From contig CALUBX010000026.1 in NCBI GenBank assembly GCA_943914405.1, forward strand, positions 1-24,349: a stretch of 24,349 nucleotides of DNA, read 5' to 3'. Of the stretch, positions 1-7,357 are shown in pieces. The stretch comes from an uncultured Hyphomicrobiales bacterium. GTDB taxonomy: Bacteria; Pseudomonadota; Alphaproteobacteria; Rhizobiales; Rhizobiaceae. Every line of letters begins with the position of its first letter. Positions within the stretch are counted from its first letter, which is position 1. A model generated the notes under the pieces. It saw nothing but the letters and a program-made list of their open reading frames with translations, was not told where the DNA came from and made no database searches. A program made the translations under genes and the position numbers.

Positions 1-128
1 GCCTCATACTCGCGGGGAGTCCTGACGTCGACGAGAACTCCTCCCTTGGCGAGGATGTTGAGGACGTCGGAAAGCTCAAGGCCTCCCTCGGCCATTCCAT
101 GATTCATCAGCAGGTCGCGCAGACCCAT
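1..128 (-). CDS. Rhodanese-domain protein, N-terminal part (runs off the window edge)
   Basis: The minus strand reads from an ATG at 128 to the window edge without a stop, giving about 42 residues. They end in VLVDVRTPREYEA, which is the characteristic start of a rhodanese (sulfurtransferase) domain, normally followed by GHI and, further on, a catalytic-loop cysteine. That cysteine would lie outside the window, so activity cannot be judged. There is no good Shine-Dalgarno sequence before the ATG, so the true start may differ. Rhodanese domains carry persulfide sulfur or serve as inactive binding modules. The next gene upstream on the same strand is the EIIA remnant ending at 316, with about 190 bases between them. 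Confidence 0.7.
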   Translation of the reverse strand, partial: MGLRDLLMNHGMAEGGLELSDVLNILAKGGVLVDVRTPREYE

Positions 129-315
129 GTCTGCACAGTCTAGGGAAAGTGACCGAACGGTGATTCACACCTTCTCGTACTGGGTGGCGACTCACCCGAT
201 GGCGAAAATTCCCGGCATGGCAGGGCCCGGGAAGCGTCGATGCGCGTTCCCCGGGCCTGCTGACGAAAATGGTCACTCTCTGATCGACGCTGTCTGTCGA
301 CGAGCGGGCTGTGAC

Positions 316-438
316 TCAGGCGCTGATACCCTCCAGCACCGCGCGAATCTCCTGCGGAGTCGAAGCCGACATCAGGCGGTTGCGGAAATCAGCCTTGACG
401 AGATTCCGTGCCAGGGAGGCCAGGATCCGCAGGTGCTC
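316..438 (-). pseudogene. 3' fragment of a PTS EIIA-domain (PtsN/fructose-type) gene
   Basis: About 40 codons before the stop at 316-318 read as the C-terminal end of a PTS EIIA domain: EHLRILASLARNL, then an alternating helix and IRAVLEGISA. This matches the 'HLxxLAxLAR...L...xxxEIxxLL' pattern of fructose-type and PtsN-type EIIA domains. Further upstream on the minus strand the reading frame stays open but is only the antisense of an ABC ATPase gene, so the domain with its phosphorylatable histidine is missing. I infer a 3' remnant left by a rearrangement whose breakpoint lies near 420-447. It could originally have been a stand-alone EIIA or a domain of a larger transporter. Confidence 0.6.
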
Positions 439-882
439 GTTGCCGACGAGCCGGTCTCGGCGCTCGACGCTTCGGTGCAGGCGCAGATCATCAATCTGCT
501 GAAGCGCCTGAACCGCGAGAAAGGGCTGACGATCATTTTCATCTCGCACGATATGAATGTCGTCCGTTATCTCTGCGACCGCGTCGCCGTGATGTATCTG
601 GGCGAGATCGTCGAACTGCAGGACAGTGCAAGCCTGTTTGCCGCGCCCCGGCATCCCTACACGCAAGCCCTTATCGCGGCCGTGCCGGATGTGCGGCGTT
701 CGCAATCCGTGCGTGAGCCGATCGCAGGCGAGATTCCCGACCCTTTCGCCGTGCTTCCCGGTTGCCGCTTTGCTCCACGCTGTTCGCTGGCGGAAGCAGG
801 CTGCCAATCGCCGCAAGCCATGCAGCCTGTCGGTGAGGGCGGTCTCGTCCGTTGCTGGAAATCTGCCCGCGCTGCCGGGTGA
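421..882 (+). pseudogene. 3' half of a peptide ABC transporter ATP-binding protein gene (Dpp/Opp type)
   Basis: The plus strand from about 421 reads VLVADEPVSALDASVQAQI (Walker B and D-loop), then IIFISHDMNVVRYLCDRVAVM (H-loop), HPYTQAL, and GCRFAPRCSLAEAGC. The last is the C-terminal cysteine-containing oligopeptide-transporter extension (oligo_HPY type). Walker A, the Q-loop and the ABC signature are absent, and the sequence upstream of 420 is unrelated. Roughly 150 residues remain of a usual length near 320. The frame is open back to 127 but that upstream part has no ABC similarity. The fragment is probably inactive. It lies 28 bases ahead of the serine hydrolase gene on the same strand, so it likely ended a peptide-uptake operon before the rearrangement. 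Confidence 0.8.
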
Positions 883-910
883 CCCATTTTTCTATCAGAA
901 GGTATTCTTG

Positions 911-1828
911 ATGTTTTTCAAATCCGACGCCGATTGGTCCGGCCGCTGTGAACGCATTACCGCAGATCTCCTCCAGCGCTTTGCAGACAGGGGTCTTACG
1001 GCCGACAATTTCGGCTACGTCGCGCTGCGCGAAAACGGTCCGGGCAACACGCCCGACGGATATTCCTATCGCGGTGACTGGCGCTGCTATCCCTGCAGCC
1101 TGGTCAAGGCCTTTCATCTGGTGCATGTGCTGCACGCAATCGATTCCGGCCGGGTCAACGATCACGAGGAGCTCTCGCGGGCGATGCGCGACATGATCCT
1201 GTGGTCGTCGAACACGGGGACCAACTACGTGATCGATCTGATCACCGGGTCGACAGGCGACACGCTGCTCGAGGGTCCGGAGTTCGATATGTGGCGCCAG
1301 AAGCGCGAGCGGTTGAACCAGTTCTTCCTCGAACTTGGCTGGCCGGAATTCGAGAACTGCAACATCACCCAGAAGCTCATGGACGATATCCGCTATGGTC
1401 GCGAGGCTCAGTATGCTGGTCGATCGGGCGAATATCTGAATGCACTGACCCCGCTCGCGGCCGCACGACTGTTCCTTGAGATCTTCGCCGGCACGGTTCC
1501 GCTCTCCGACCGCGCGCGTGAAAGGGCACAGGCGATCCTCCTGCGCGATCGCGCCAGCATGGAAGCGAAGCAACCGCATTTCCAGGTTGCGGAGTTCCTC
1601 GGAGGCGGAGTGCCGGCCGACGCTCGGCTCTGGAGCAAAGCTGGGCAGAATTCGTGGACGGGCGATCCGCGGGCTTCGTACTACAAACACGATCTGATAC
1701 GTGTTGCTGTCGAAGGAAAGGCCCCAATCATCGTTTGCCTGATGACGCAGGGCAAGGGCATATGCGAGGACTATCCGAATGTGCTGCCGGAGATGGGGGC
1801 CATCTTCTGCGACACGCTGTTGAACTGA
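911..1828 (+). CDS. Serine hydrolase of the class A beta-lactamase / DD-peptidase fold
   Basis: The 305-residue product carries the three motifs of the penicillin-recognising serine hydrolase fold: S63-L-V-K66 (SxxK nucleophile and base), S99-S-N101 (SxN), and K243-A-G245 in place of KTG. A segment NALTPLAAARLF near 178 matches the 'TTP..MA.LL' helix of class A enzymes. The class A Glu166 loop is not evident, so hydrolysis of beta-lactams is doubtful. A peptidase or D-aminopeptidase role is possible. There is no obvious signal peptide, which suggests a cytoplasmic enzyme. The ATG start at 911 has AGAAGG eight bases upstream. Linkage to a peptide importer remnant and a D-amino-acid aminotransferase points to catabolism of D-amino-acid-containing peptides; this is inference from context. 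Confidence 0.8.
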   Translation: MFFKSDADWSGRCERITADLLQRFADRGLTADNFGYVALRENGPGNTPDGYSYRGDWRCYPCSLVKAFHLVHVLHAIDSGRVNDHEELSRAMRDMILWSSNTGTNYVIDLITGSTGDTLLEGPEFDMWRQKRERLNQFFLELGWPEFENCNITQKLMDDIRYGREAQYAGRSGEYLNALTPLAAARLFLEIFAGTVPLSDRARERAQAILLRDRASMEAKQPHFQVAEFLGGGVPADARLWSKAGQNSWTGDPRASYYKHDLIRVAVEGKAPIIVCLMTQGKGICEDYPNVLPEMGAIFCDTLLN

Positions 1829-1889
1829 CACTTGGCACGGCAACGCGCCTGATCCGATCGACCAGACACCTGGAGTGAGTGCTGTACAC

Positions 1890-2750
1890 ATGAGCCGAAT
1901 TGTCTATCTGAATGGGGAATACCTGCCCGAAGACGAAGCGAAGATCTCGATCTTTGATCGCGGGTTCGTTTTTGCGGACGCCGTCTACGAGGTGACCTCG
2001 GTGGTCGACGGCAAGCTTCTGGATTTCGGCGGCCACGTCGCGCGGCTGGAGCGCTCGCTGGCGGAGTTGGGCATTCGCCACCCGCTGTCTTCAGATGCGC
2101 TGCTTGCCATACACCGGGAGCTCGTCGCGAGAAACAACCTGAACGAGGGTGTCGTCTATCTGCAGATTTCGCGTGGCAACCCCGGCGATCGCGATTTTGC
2201 GTTCCCGTCCGACGACGTCGAGCCCACTGTCGTCCTGTTTACGCAATCGGTTCCCACTCTTGTGAACGCGCCGAAGGCGAAGACCGGCATCAAGGTAATC
2301 TCGATCCCCGACATCCGCTGGGGCCGTCGCGATATCAAGACGGTACAACTTCTCTACCCGTCGATGGGCAAGATGATGGCAAAAAAGGCTGGCGCTGACG
2401 ACGGATGGTTCGTGCAGGACGGCTATGTGACCGAGGGCACCGCGAACAACGCCTATATCGTCAAGGGCCGCAAGATCATCACTCGCGCGCTGTCGAACGA
2501 CATTTTGCATGGTATCACCCGCGCCAGTCTCCTGCGCTACGCCAAGGAAGCGCAAATGGAGGTCATCGAACGAAACTTCACTATCGAAGAAGCTCAGGGC
2601 GCCGACGAAGCCTTCATCACCGGCGCATCGGCCTTCGTGATGCCGGTGGTCGAGATCGACGGTGCAACGATCGGCACAGGCGCGCCCGGCCAGATTGCGG
2701 CCCGCCTCCGCGAGATCTATCTCGACGAGGCGCGCAAGAGTGCCGTCTGA
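1890..2750 (+). CDS. dat: D-amino-acid aminotransferase (PLP fold-type IV)
   Basis: This 286-residue enzyme of aminotransferase class IV would transfer the amino group between D-amino acids (typically D-alanine) and 2-oxoglutarate using PLP in the cytoplasm. Visible landmarks are the N-terminal YLNGEYLPEDEAKISIFDRG block, the Schiff-base lysine K150 in DIKTVQLL, and E182 in VTEGTANNAY, which contacts the PLP ring nitrogen. These positions match those of Bacillus D-amino-acid aminotransferase (K145, E177) closely. The branched-chain enzymes of the same fold carry different sequences around the lysine, so the D-amino-acid call is preferred. ATG 1890 is chosen because homologous proteins begin MxxIVYLNG; a GTG at 1875 is also in frame. 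It follows the serine hydrolase by 61 bases and is probably co-transcribed. Confidence 0.88.
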   Translation: MSRIVYLNGEYLPEDEAKISIFDRGFVFADAVYEVTSVVDGKLLDFGGHVARLERSLAELGIRHPLSSDALLAIHRELVARNNLNEGVVYLQISRGNPGDRDFAFPSDDVEPTVVLFTQSVPTLVNAPKAKTGIKVISIPDIRWGRRDIKTVQLLYPSMGKMMAKKAGADDGWFVQDGYVTEGTANNAYIVKGRKIITRALSNDILHGITRASLLRYAKEAQMEVIERNFTIEEAQGADEAFITGASAFVMPVVEIDGATIGTGAPGQIAARLREIYLDEARKSAV

Positions 2751-2760
2751 GGCGGACAGT

Positions 2761-2794
2761 GATCGGAAGTAGGATTCCGCCCGCCGATCGTTTT
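2761..2794 (+). terminator. Possible weak terminator after the aminotransferase gene
   Basis: GATCGG at 2761-2766 can pair with CCGATC at 2784-2789, and GTTTT follows. The stem is short and the loop long, with a competing inner pairing CGGAA/TTCCG. The position just downstream of the stop at 2750 is right for an operon end. Confidence 0.3.
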
Positions 2795-3009
2795 GCTGTC
2801 ATCAGGGATCCAAAACATGGAAGTGGACCAGTGACGCCCAAATGCGTGTTGGACGTCGGGCTGTGCGGCAGAATGGCTACGTCCGTAAATTCGAAAATTC
2901 AGCCTGCATCTCAAAGCTGCCTCGGCGAAAGCCGCCGCTCTCCGTCTTCCCAGATCACGGCACGGTATAAAGTCGCTCCTACTCCCACGGTGAATTTGGT
3001 GTTCCATAA

Positions 3010-3035
3010 ATCGCATTATGCGATCTGTTATAACA
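3010..3035. promoter_or_regulatory. Two adjacent palindromes resembling transcription-factor operators
   Basis: ATCGCAT-T-ATGCGAT at 3010-3024 is a perfect 7-bp inverted repeat with a single central base, and TGTTATAACA at 3026-3035 is a perfect 10-bp palindrome. Both lie in an AT-rich patch that also holds a consensus -10 hexamer TATAAT on the minus strand (3040-3035). The organisation resembles an operator-promoter of a GntR- or IclR-type regulated gene, but no such regulator or target gene is adjacent. The IS begins a few bases away at 3047. Confidence 0.45.
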
Positions 3036-3046
3036 TTATAGGCGGA

Positions 3047-4145
3047 TTCCATTTTCAAATGCAACGAAGAGAATAATGGCCATAGTTTCAGGAGGATGGA
3101 ATGGCCCGCTCTTTTGTGCAGTTGAGTTTGGACGAACGTCGCATCATAGCGCGGATGCATGAGAAGAAGATCAGTCAGGCTGAGATTGCGCGCACCCTTC
3201 GTCGCGACCGGTCGACGATTTGCCGGGAACTGCGACGCAATTTCTGGCATGACCGCGAGGCCCCAGTCGCCGAAGGATACTGGCACGTCACAGCGCATGG
3301 AATGGCGTCTGATCGGCGGCGCAGATATCGCAAGCTGCTGCGTGATCCTAGTCTGTGTGCTGCCGTGATAGACCGCTTGAAGGATGGCTGGTCGCCGGAG
3401 CAGATTTCTGGTCGGCTGCGGCTTGCCAGTGGCGCAGCCGCTCGACTGAGCCATGAGACAATCTATCAGTACGTCTACTCTCAGGAAGGCCAGGAACAGC
3501 AACTGGCCCGACATCTACCTGAGCGACGTCGCAGGCGGCGACCGAGATATGCACGCAAACCCAGAAGTCTCGTCTTTCCAGTGGAATGCGCCATTCGAAA
3601 CAGACCGGATGTCATCAATTCCCGAAGTGAGTTCGGGCACTGGGAAGCGGATCTGATGATCTTCAGGAAGGAGCATGGCGCCGCAAACATCGCCACTGTT
3701 GTCGAGCGTAAGAGCCGCTATACCTTGCTGTTCCGCAACAATGACAGGCGCTCGAAGCCGATCATGGCCCAGCTGATCCGCCATCTGGCACCCCTGCCCG
3801 CGCAAGCCCGAAAAAGCCTGACATTCGATCGAGGATTGGAGTTTGTCTCATGGCGCGAATTGAAGCTCGGTATGGGAACAACAGCCTGGTTCTGCGATCC
3901 GCAAGCGCCCTGGCAGAAAGGCACCGTCGAGAACACCAACAGACGCGTTCGGCGCTACCTCCCGCCAGAAACAATCGTGCTGGACGTCACCGATCGGGAG
4001 ATCCGGTCCCTGTGTGACCGGCTAAACGACACGCCCCGCAAGTGCCTCGGGTTTCAGACGCCGAAGGAAATGTTCAGCCGGCATCTATTGGATTTCGAAC
4101 GGCGAGGTGTGTAGATTTCCAACCAGCGTTGCATTCAATCTGGAA
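3047..4145 (+). mobile_element. IS30-family insertion sequence A, apparently complete (about 1.1 kb)
   Basis: One intact DDE transposase gene is bracketed by imperfect terminal inverted repeats. The left end is TTCCATTTTCAAATGCAACG (3047-3066). The reverse complement of the right end (4127-4145) is TTCCAGATTGAATGCAACG. They share the outer TTCCA and inner ATGCAACG blocks with mismatches between. The size is normal for IS30 elements. I could not define a target duplication with confidence. A second, different IS30 element begins 9 bp beyond the right end. Confidence 0.75.
3101..4114 (+). CDS. IS30-family transposase (element A)
   Basis: The 337-residue protein has an N-terminal helix-turn-helix (ISQAEIARTLRRDRSTICREL, about residues 24-43), the family signature DGWSPEQISGRL near 95-106, an Arg-rich linker near 141-155, and an integrase core with D184 (GHWEADLM), D243 (LTFDRG) and E277 (WQKGTVENTN). 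The spacing fits the DD(33)E pattern of IS30 transposases, which cut and join the element ends through circular or abutted-end intermediates. All catalytic residues are present and the frame is uninterrupted, so it is probably functional. AGGAGG at 3090-3095, five bases before the ATG, supports the start. Confidence 0.93.
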   Translation: MARSFVQLSLDERRIIARMHEKKISQAEIARTLRRDRSTICRELRRNFWHDREAPVAEGYWHVTAHGMASDRRRRYRKLLRDPSLCAAVIDRLKDGWSPEQISGRLRLASGAAARLSHETIYQYVYSQEGQEQQLARHLPERRRRRRPRYARKPRSLVFPVECAIRNRPDVINSRSEFGHWEADLMIFRKEHGAANIATVVERKSRYTLLFRNNDRRSKPIMAQLIRHLAPLPAQARKSLTFDRGLEFVSWRELKLGMGTTAWFCDPQAPWQKGTVENTNRRVRRYLPPETIVLDVTDREIRSLCDRLNDTPRKCLGFQTPKEMFSRHLLDFERRGV

Positions 4146-4154
4146 CCAGCAATA

Positions 4155-5272
4155 GTGGGTTCAAGTTTGAAGTGCGACTTGCGAGAGATAACAATGGCTT
4201 ATGTCTCGCGAGGAACAGCACATGGAACGCACCTACTCCAATATTGACATGGATGAGCGTCGCAAGATCGCCCGCCGGCGAATGGCGGGTATTAGCGTGG
4301 ACCACATTGCCGCGAAACTCGGTCGGCATCGCTCGACGATTTTCCGCGGGGTCAAGCGGAACACTTTCGTCGATCCGCAGATGCCGGATCTCAACGGCTA
4401 TTACTGCGTCACCGCCCAGGACATGGCGCGCGAACGTCGTACCAAACTGCGCAAGCTCGCGCGCTTTGCCCATATGCGTCAGTCGGTGATCGAGCGCATC
4501 ATGGACGGCTGGTCGCCGCAACAGATCGCTGGTCGGATGCGCCTGGAGCGCCATCCGTTGTCGGTCAGCCATGAGACGATCTACAAGTTCGCCTACTCGC
4601 CGGATGGACATGCGTTCAAGCTGTGGCGGCATCTGCCGGAACGCCGCGCCCGGCGCCGGCCGCGGCACGCGCGACGGCGGCACGGCCGCCGCTTTAGCCC
4701 GGAACTCAACATTCTCCACCGCCCTGACGCCGTCGCCGAGCGCAGGCAGTTTGGGCACTGGGAGTGCGATCTGATTCAGTTCCGCAAGAAGTTCGGCAAG
4801 GCCAATGTCACGTCATTGGTCGAGCGGGTCAGCCGCTTTGCCGTGCTTCTGCGCAACAACGACCGGCAATCGCGGCCGATCATGGAGGGACTGGTCCGGG
4901 TGCTACACTCCCTGCCCCATCGCGCTCGCCGTTCGATCACCTTCGACCGCGGCACCGAGTTCACCGACTGGCCCTATCTGCAGGCTGGCATCGGCATGCA
5001 GACCTGGTTCTGCGATCCGCAATCCCCGTGGCAGAAAGGCACGGTCGAGAACACCAATGGCCGGGCCAGGAAATGGCTTTCAAGAGAGGTCGATCCGCTG
5101 TCGATCACCGATCGTGACCTGAAGGACATCTGCGACCGCCTCAATGCGACACCGCGTAAATGCCTCGGCTACAAAACCCCTGCCGAAGTCTTCCGGCAGA
5201 AGCTACTGGCGCAGATGCGCCGTGCCGGATAGCTTGATCCCGCTCGCAAGTCGCAGTTCGACGTGAACTCAC
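4155..5272 (+). mobile_element. IS30-family insertion sequence B, apparently complete (about 1.1 kb)
   Basis: The left end (4155-4185) and the reverse complement of the right end (5243-5272) match closely. Both begin GTGxGTTCA, and the inner block TGCGACTTGCGAG is identical. The intact transposase gene fills the interior. The terminal repeats differ from those of element A, so this is a different IS of the same family and not a duplication. Only 9 bases (4146-4154) separate the two elements. Confidence 0.8.
4222..5232 (+). CDS. IS30-family transposase (element B)
   Basis: This 336-residue transposase has the helix-turn-helix ISVDHIAAKLGRHRSTIFR (about 24-42), DGWSPQQIAGRM near 95-106, an Arg-rich stretch near 140-157, and catalytic D183 (GHWECDLI), D242 (ITFDRG) and E276 (WQKGTVENTN), again with DD(33)E spacing. 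ATG 4222 is preferred over the in-frame ATG at 4201 because GAGGA lies seven bases before it and the protein then aligns with element A from MxRxxxxLxxDERR. It is clearly a relative of the element A transposase, but the two differ at many positions outside the core motifs, so they have separate origins. Confidence 0.92.
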   Translation: MERTYSNIDMDERRKIARRRMAGISVDHIAAKLGRHRSTIFRGVKRNTFVDPQMPDLNGYYCVTAQDMARERRTKLRKLARFAHMRQSVIERIMDGWSPQQIAGRMRLERHPLSVSHETIYKFAYSPDGHAFKLWRHLPERRARRRPRHARRRHGRRFSPELNILHRPDAVAERRQFGHWECDLIQFRKKFGKANVTSLVERVSRFAVLLRNNDRQSRPIMEGLVRVLHSLPHRARRSITFDRGTEFTDWPYLQAGIGMQTWFCDPQSPWQKGTVENTNGRARKWLSREVDPLSITDRDLKDICDRLNATPRKCLGYKTPAEVFRQKLLAQMRRAG

Positions 5273-5458
5273 ATATATACGCTTCTTTCCTGGTGACACT
5301 GATGCGCGCAGCACCTCAAACGGAATTCTTTACCTTGAACATTTTTCTGACCTCACACTGTCGGTTGACGCCCCCTATCGCCCGGCATGATTTCCAGTCG
5401 GGCGCGGTCGCACGCGTCAATCTCCGGAAAAGAGCGTCCAACAGGAACGCCATGTTAT

Positions 5459-5462
5459 GGAG
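5459..5462 (+). promoter_or_regulatory. Ribosome binding site that fixes the GTG start of the luxR-type gene
   Basis: GGAG lies eight bases before GTG 5471. No comparable site precedes the upstream in-frame ATG at 5387, and the upstream residues have no similarity to LuxR-type proteins. Confidence 0.65.
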
Positions 5463-5470
5463 AATTAGTA

Positions 5471-6208
5471 GTGCACACACACGAGTCCGCGCTGTTTCGC
5501 ATCACATTCGCCGGCATTGAAGCCGCATCAACCGTCGCGGAGGTCATCGAGGTGGTCCAGGCGAACTATGGGATCGACTACGTCACCTACCACCTCGCCC
5601 AGACAGTTACGGGCATCGTGGATGCACCATTTGTCAGGACGACCTATCCCGACCCTTGGGTGGCGCGCTATCTCGTTAAGGACTACGTCAAAGTCGATCC
5701 CATCCTGCACGAAGGACTCGTCCGACAACTGCCCTTCGATTGGCGCGACGTCGAAATCCCGGAGGCGGCGCGAGAATTTTATGCCGATGCAAAAACGTTC
5801 GGCCTGGGCGAGAACGGGTTCTCGATCCCGGTCGTGACCAAGTCGCGCCGCGCGCTCTTTTCGCTGAACTCCCGAAAATCGGACAGCGAATGGAGTGCCT
5901 TCGTTGCCGAACGACGCAAAGAATGGGTCGAACTCGCCTTTCTCATCCATAAGAAGGCGGTCCGTGAGCTTTATGGCGAAGATGATCCGGTTCCTCTGCT
6001 TGGAGGTCGCGAGGTCGAATGCCTGCACTGGGCCTCGCTTGGGAAAGAAGCCCCACAAATCGCCGCCATTCTCGGCCTGTCCGAACATACGGTCCGCTCC
6101 TACCTCAAATCCGCGCAGCTCAAACTCGGATGTGCAACCAGATCGGCTGCAACGGCACGCGCGGCACAACTGCGCCTGATCAATCCCTATGGCAATACCC
6201 ACACTTGA
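5471..6208 (+). CDS. LuxR-type AHL-responsive transcriptional regulator
   Basis: The 245-residue cytoplasmic regulator has an N-terminal autoinducer-binding domain and a C-terminal GerE-type DNA-binding domain. The ligand-pocket residues conserved in TraR/LuxR are all visible: W63 and Y67 in DPWVARYLVKDY, D76-P77, W91 in FDW, and G113/G116 in GLGENGFSIPV. The HTH begins at G179-R-E181-V and continues through IAAILGLSEHTVRSYLKSAQ to KLGCATRSAA. It is expected to bind an acyl-homoserine lactone and act at palindromic boxes. The AHL synthase gene 75 bases downstream on the same strand is its natural partner. The family also includes SinR, CinR and RaiR of rhizobia and TraR of Ti plasmids; I cannot choose among them, so no symbol is given. 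Nearby transfer genes suggest control of conjugation, which is inferred from position. Confidence 0.92.
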   Translation: MHTHESALFRITFAGIEAASTVAEVIEVVQANYGIDYVTYHLAQTVTGIVDAPFVRTTYPDPWVARYLVKDYVKVDPILHEGLVRQLPFDWRDVEIPEAAREFYADAKTFGLGENGFSIPVVTKSRRALFSLNSRKSDSEWSAFVAERRKEWVELAFLIHKKAVRELYGEDDPVPLLGGREVECLHWASLGKEAPQIAAILGLSEHTVRSYLKSAQLKLGCATRSAATARAAQLRLINPYGNTHT

Positions 6209-6219
6209 GGGTATCAGGT
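6203..6219 (+). promoter_or_regulatory. Candidate lux-box-like palindrome between the luxR- and luxI-type genes
   Basis: ACTTG-AGGGTAT-CAGGT is an imperfect inverted repeat (half-sites ACTTG and ACCTG). It resembles the ACCTG...CAGGT half-sites of lux boxes but is 17 rather than 20 bases long. It overlaps the luxR-type stop codon and lies about 65 bases ahead of the synthase start, as expected for autoinduction. The match is suggestive only. Confidence 0.4.
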
Positions 6220-6283
6220 TGCGGACATTTCCTCCCTGCACTTTCGATTGCATGTTCTCGCCGACATCCAAATGGAGGCGACC

Positions 6284-6949
6284 ATGTATGCACTCGTCCA
6301 GGGCCATCAGTACGGCCGATGTGAACACTTGCTGGATCAATATTTCCGGTTGAGGAAGACAGTCTTTGCCGATCGGCTGGGCTGGAAGGTCAAGACATCC
6401 GGTCCGTATGAACGCGACCGCTATGACGGCCTCAATCCGGCCTATCTCATTTGGTGCGATGACGATCGAGACCAGCTCTATGGGGCGGTGCGGCTGATGC
6501 CGACCACCGGCCCTACCCTTCTTTACGACGTTTTCCGCTCCACCTTTCCCCATGCAGCCGATCTGATCGCACCCGGCATCTGGGAGGGCACGCGCATGTG
6601 TGTCGACGAGGAGGCACTTGCCCGCGATTTTCCTGACATGCGGTGCGAACGGGCGCTTTGCCTCCTTCTGCTGGCGCTCTGCGAGGTGGCGATCGACAAC
6701 GGAATCCACACGATGATTTCGAACTACGAACCGCATATGCGGCGCATCTATGAGAAGGCCGGCGCCGCATTCGACGAGCTTGGGCGGTCAGATGGCTTCG
6801 GCAGGCGTCCCGTCTGCTGCGCTGCTTTCGAGGTGTCAGGCAGGGTGCTGTCGAACATGCGTGCGAGAATGCAGATCGCAGCGCCTCTTTACGAACAACG
6901 TATATCGCCTCGGGCTTTCCGCCCGACTTGCGAGGCGCATCCCGCCTGA
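6284..6949 (+). CDS. LuxI-type acyl-homoserine-lactone synthase
   Basis: This 221-residue enzyme would make an N-acyl-homoserine lactone from S-adenosylmethionine and acyl-ACP. All invariant residues of the family are present at nearly canonical positions: R24, F28 and W34 (RLRKTVFADRLGW), D45 and D48 (ERDRYD), R70 (GAVRLMPTTGP), E101 and R104 (WEGTRMCVD). This argues for an active synthase. The acyl length cannot be read from the sequence. ATG 6284 is chosen because GGAGG at 6274-6278 lies five bases before it; an in-frame ATG at 6248 lacks such a site. It probably forms an autoinduction loop with the regulator just upstream. The Arg/Pro-containing C-terminal tail beyond about residue 200 is slightly longer than usual. 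Confidence 0.93.
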   Translation: MYALVQGHQYGRCEHLLDQYFRLRKTVFADRLGWKVKTSGPYERDRYDGLNPAYLIWCDDDRDQLYGAVRLMPTTGPTLLYDVFRSTFPHAADLIAPGIWEGTRMCVDEEALARDFPDMRCERALCLLLLALCEVAIDNGIHTMISNYEPHMRRIYEKAGAAFDELGRSDGFGRRPVCCAAFEVSGRVLSNMRARMQIAAPLYEQRISPRAFRPTCEAHPA

Positions 6950-7009
6950 TCCACGACCGGCCTGCGCCTCGCAACCGCCGAAGTGACTGGTCTTTCCGGA
7001 GATAGCCAA

Positions 7010-7357
7010 TTGTATCGACACGCCATGGAAGCCTTCGTCGCAACCGACGATGCACCAAAGATCAGGTCAGACATCCTCACATGTATGATCGAGAGATTTC
7101 AGCTGGTCGCCCCGCGCTTGAGCGGCGGGCAACTCGATTTCGACGCCGGCCGGGCGATGATGGAAGCAATTAACGACGGTTTGATGTTCTGGGTCGGCGC
7201 GAGTGATTTCTCGGCTTGCTGCGGCATCCGCGCTTTACTCGAGACGAGTACACGGATGGTCGCACCTACCTTGAATCTCGACACCTGGTATTTCGCGGAA
7301 GGCACCCCTTTCGAGACCGTGCGGCGCGCACTTCAAGGAGCGCCAGGGGGTGGATGA
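7010..7357 (+). CDS. Small protein of unknown function downstream of the AHL synthase
   Basis: The 115-residue product is not one I recognise. The proposed start is TTG 7010, because GGAG at 6998-7001 lies eight bases before it. The in-frame GTG at 6983 has no ribosome-binding site and ATG 7025 has a poorer one. The protein appears mostly helical, with a Cys-Cys pair (FSACCGIRALLE) in the middle and a Gly-rich C-terminus (GAPGGG). It follows the synthase by 60 bases on the same strand and could be co-expressed as a modulator of the quorum-sensing pair. It shows no visible similarity to the TraM anti-activator of Ti plasmids. Confidence 0.6.
   Translation: MYRHAMEAFVATDDAPKIRSDILTCMIERFQLVAPRLSGGQLDFDAGRAMMEAINDGLMFWVGASDFSACCGIRALLETSTRMVAPTLNLDTWYFAEGTPFETVRRALQGAPGGG

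Larger units (their letters stand above)
2751..3046. other. Intergenic stretch between the aminotransferase gene and the first IS30 element
   Basis: About 300 bases contain no convincing gene on either strand. The right-hand end (2996-3046) is AT-rich and has two palindromes, described separately. The rest shows no motif I recognise. It may be the upstream region of a gene displaced by the IS insertion at 3047. Confidence 0.5.

Noticed and set aside
127..420. The plus-strand frame upstream of the ABC ATPase fragment as a genuine N-terminus
   Set aside because: It lacks Walker A, the Q-loop and the signature motif, and overlaps the EIIA remnant on the other strand; it is open by chance.
671..1891. 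A 406-codon open frame on the minus strand
   Set aside because: It is antisense to the serine hydrolase gene, whose catalytic motifs are clear, and shows no recognisable domain.
5528..6736. A 402-codon open frame on the minus strand
   Set aside because: It is antisense to the LuxR- and LuxI-type genes, which carry all conserved residues.
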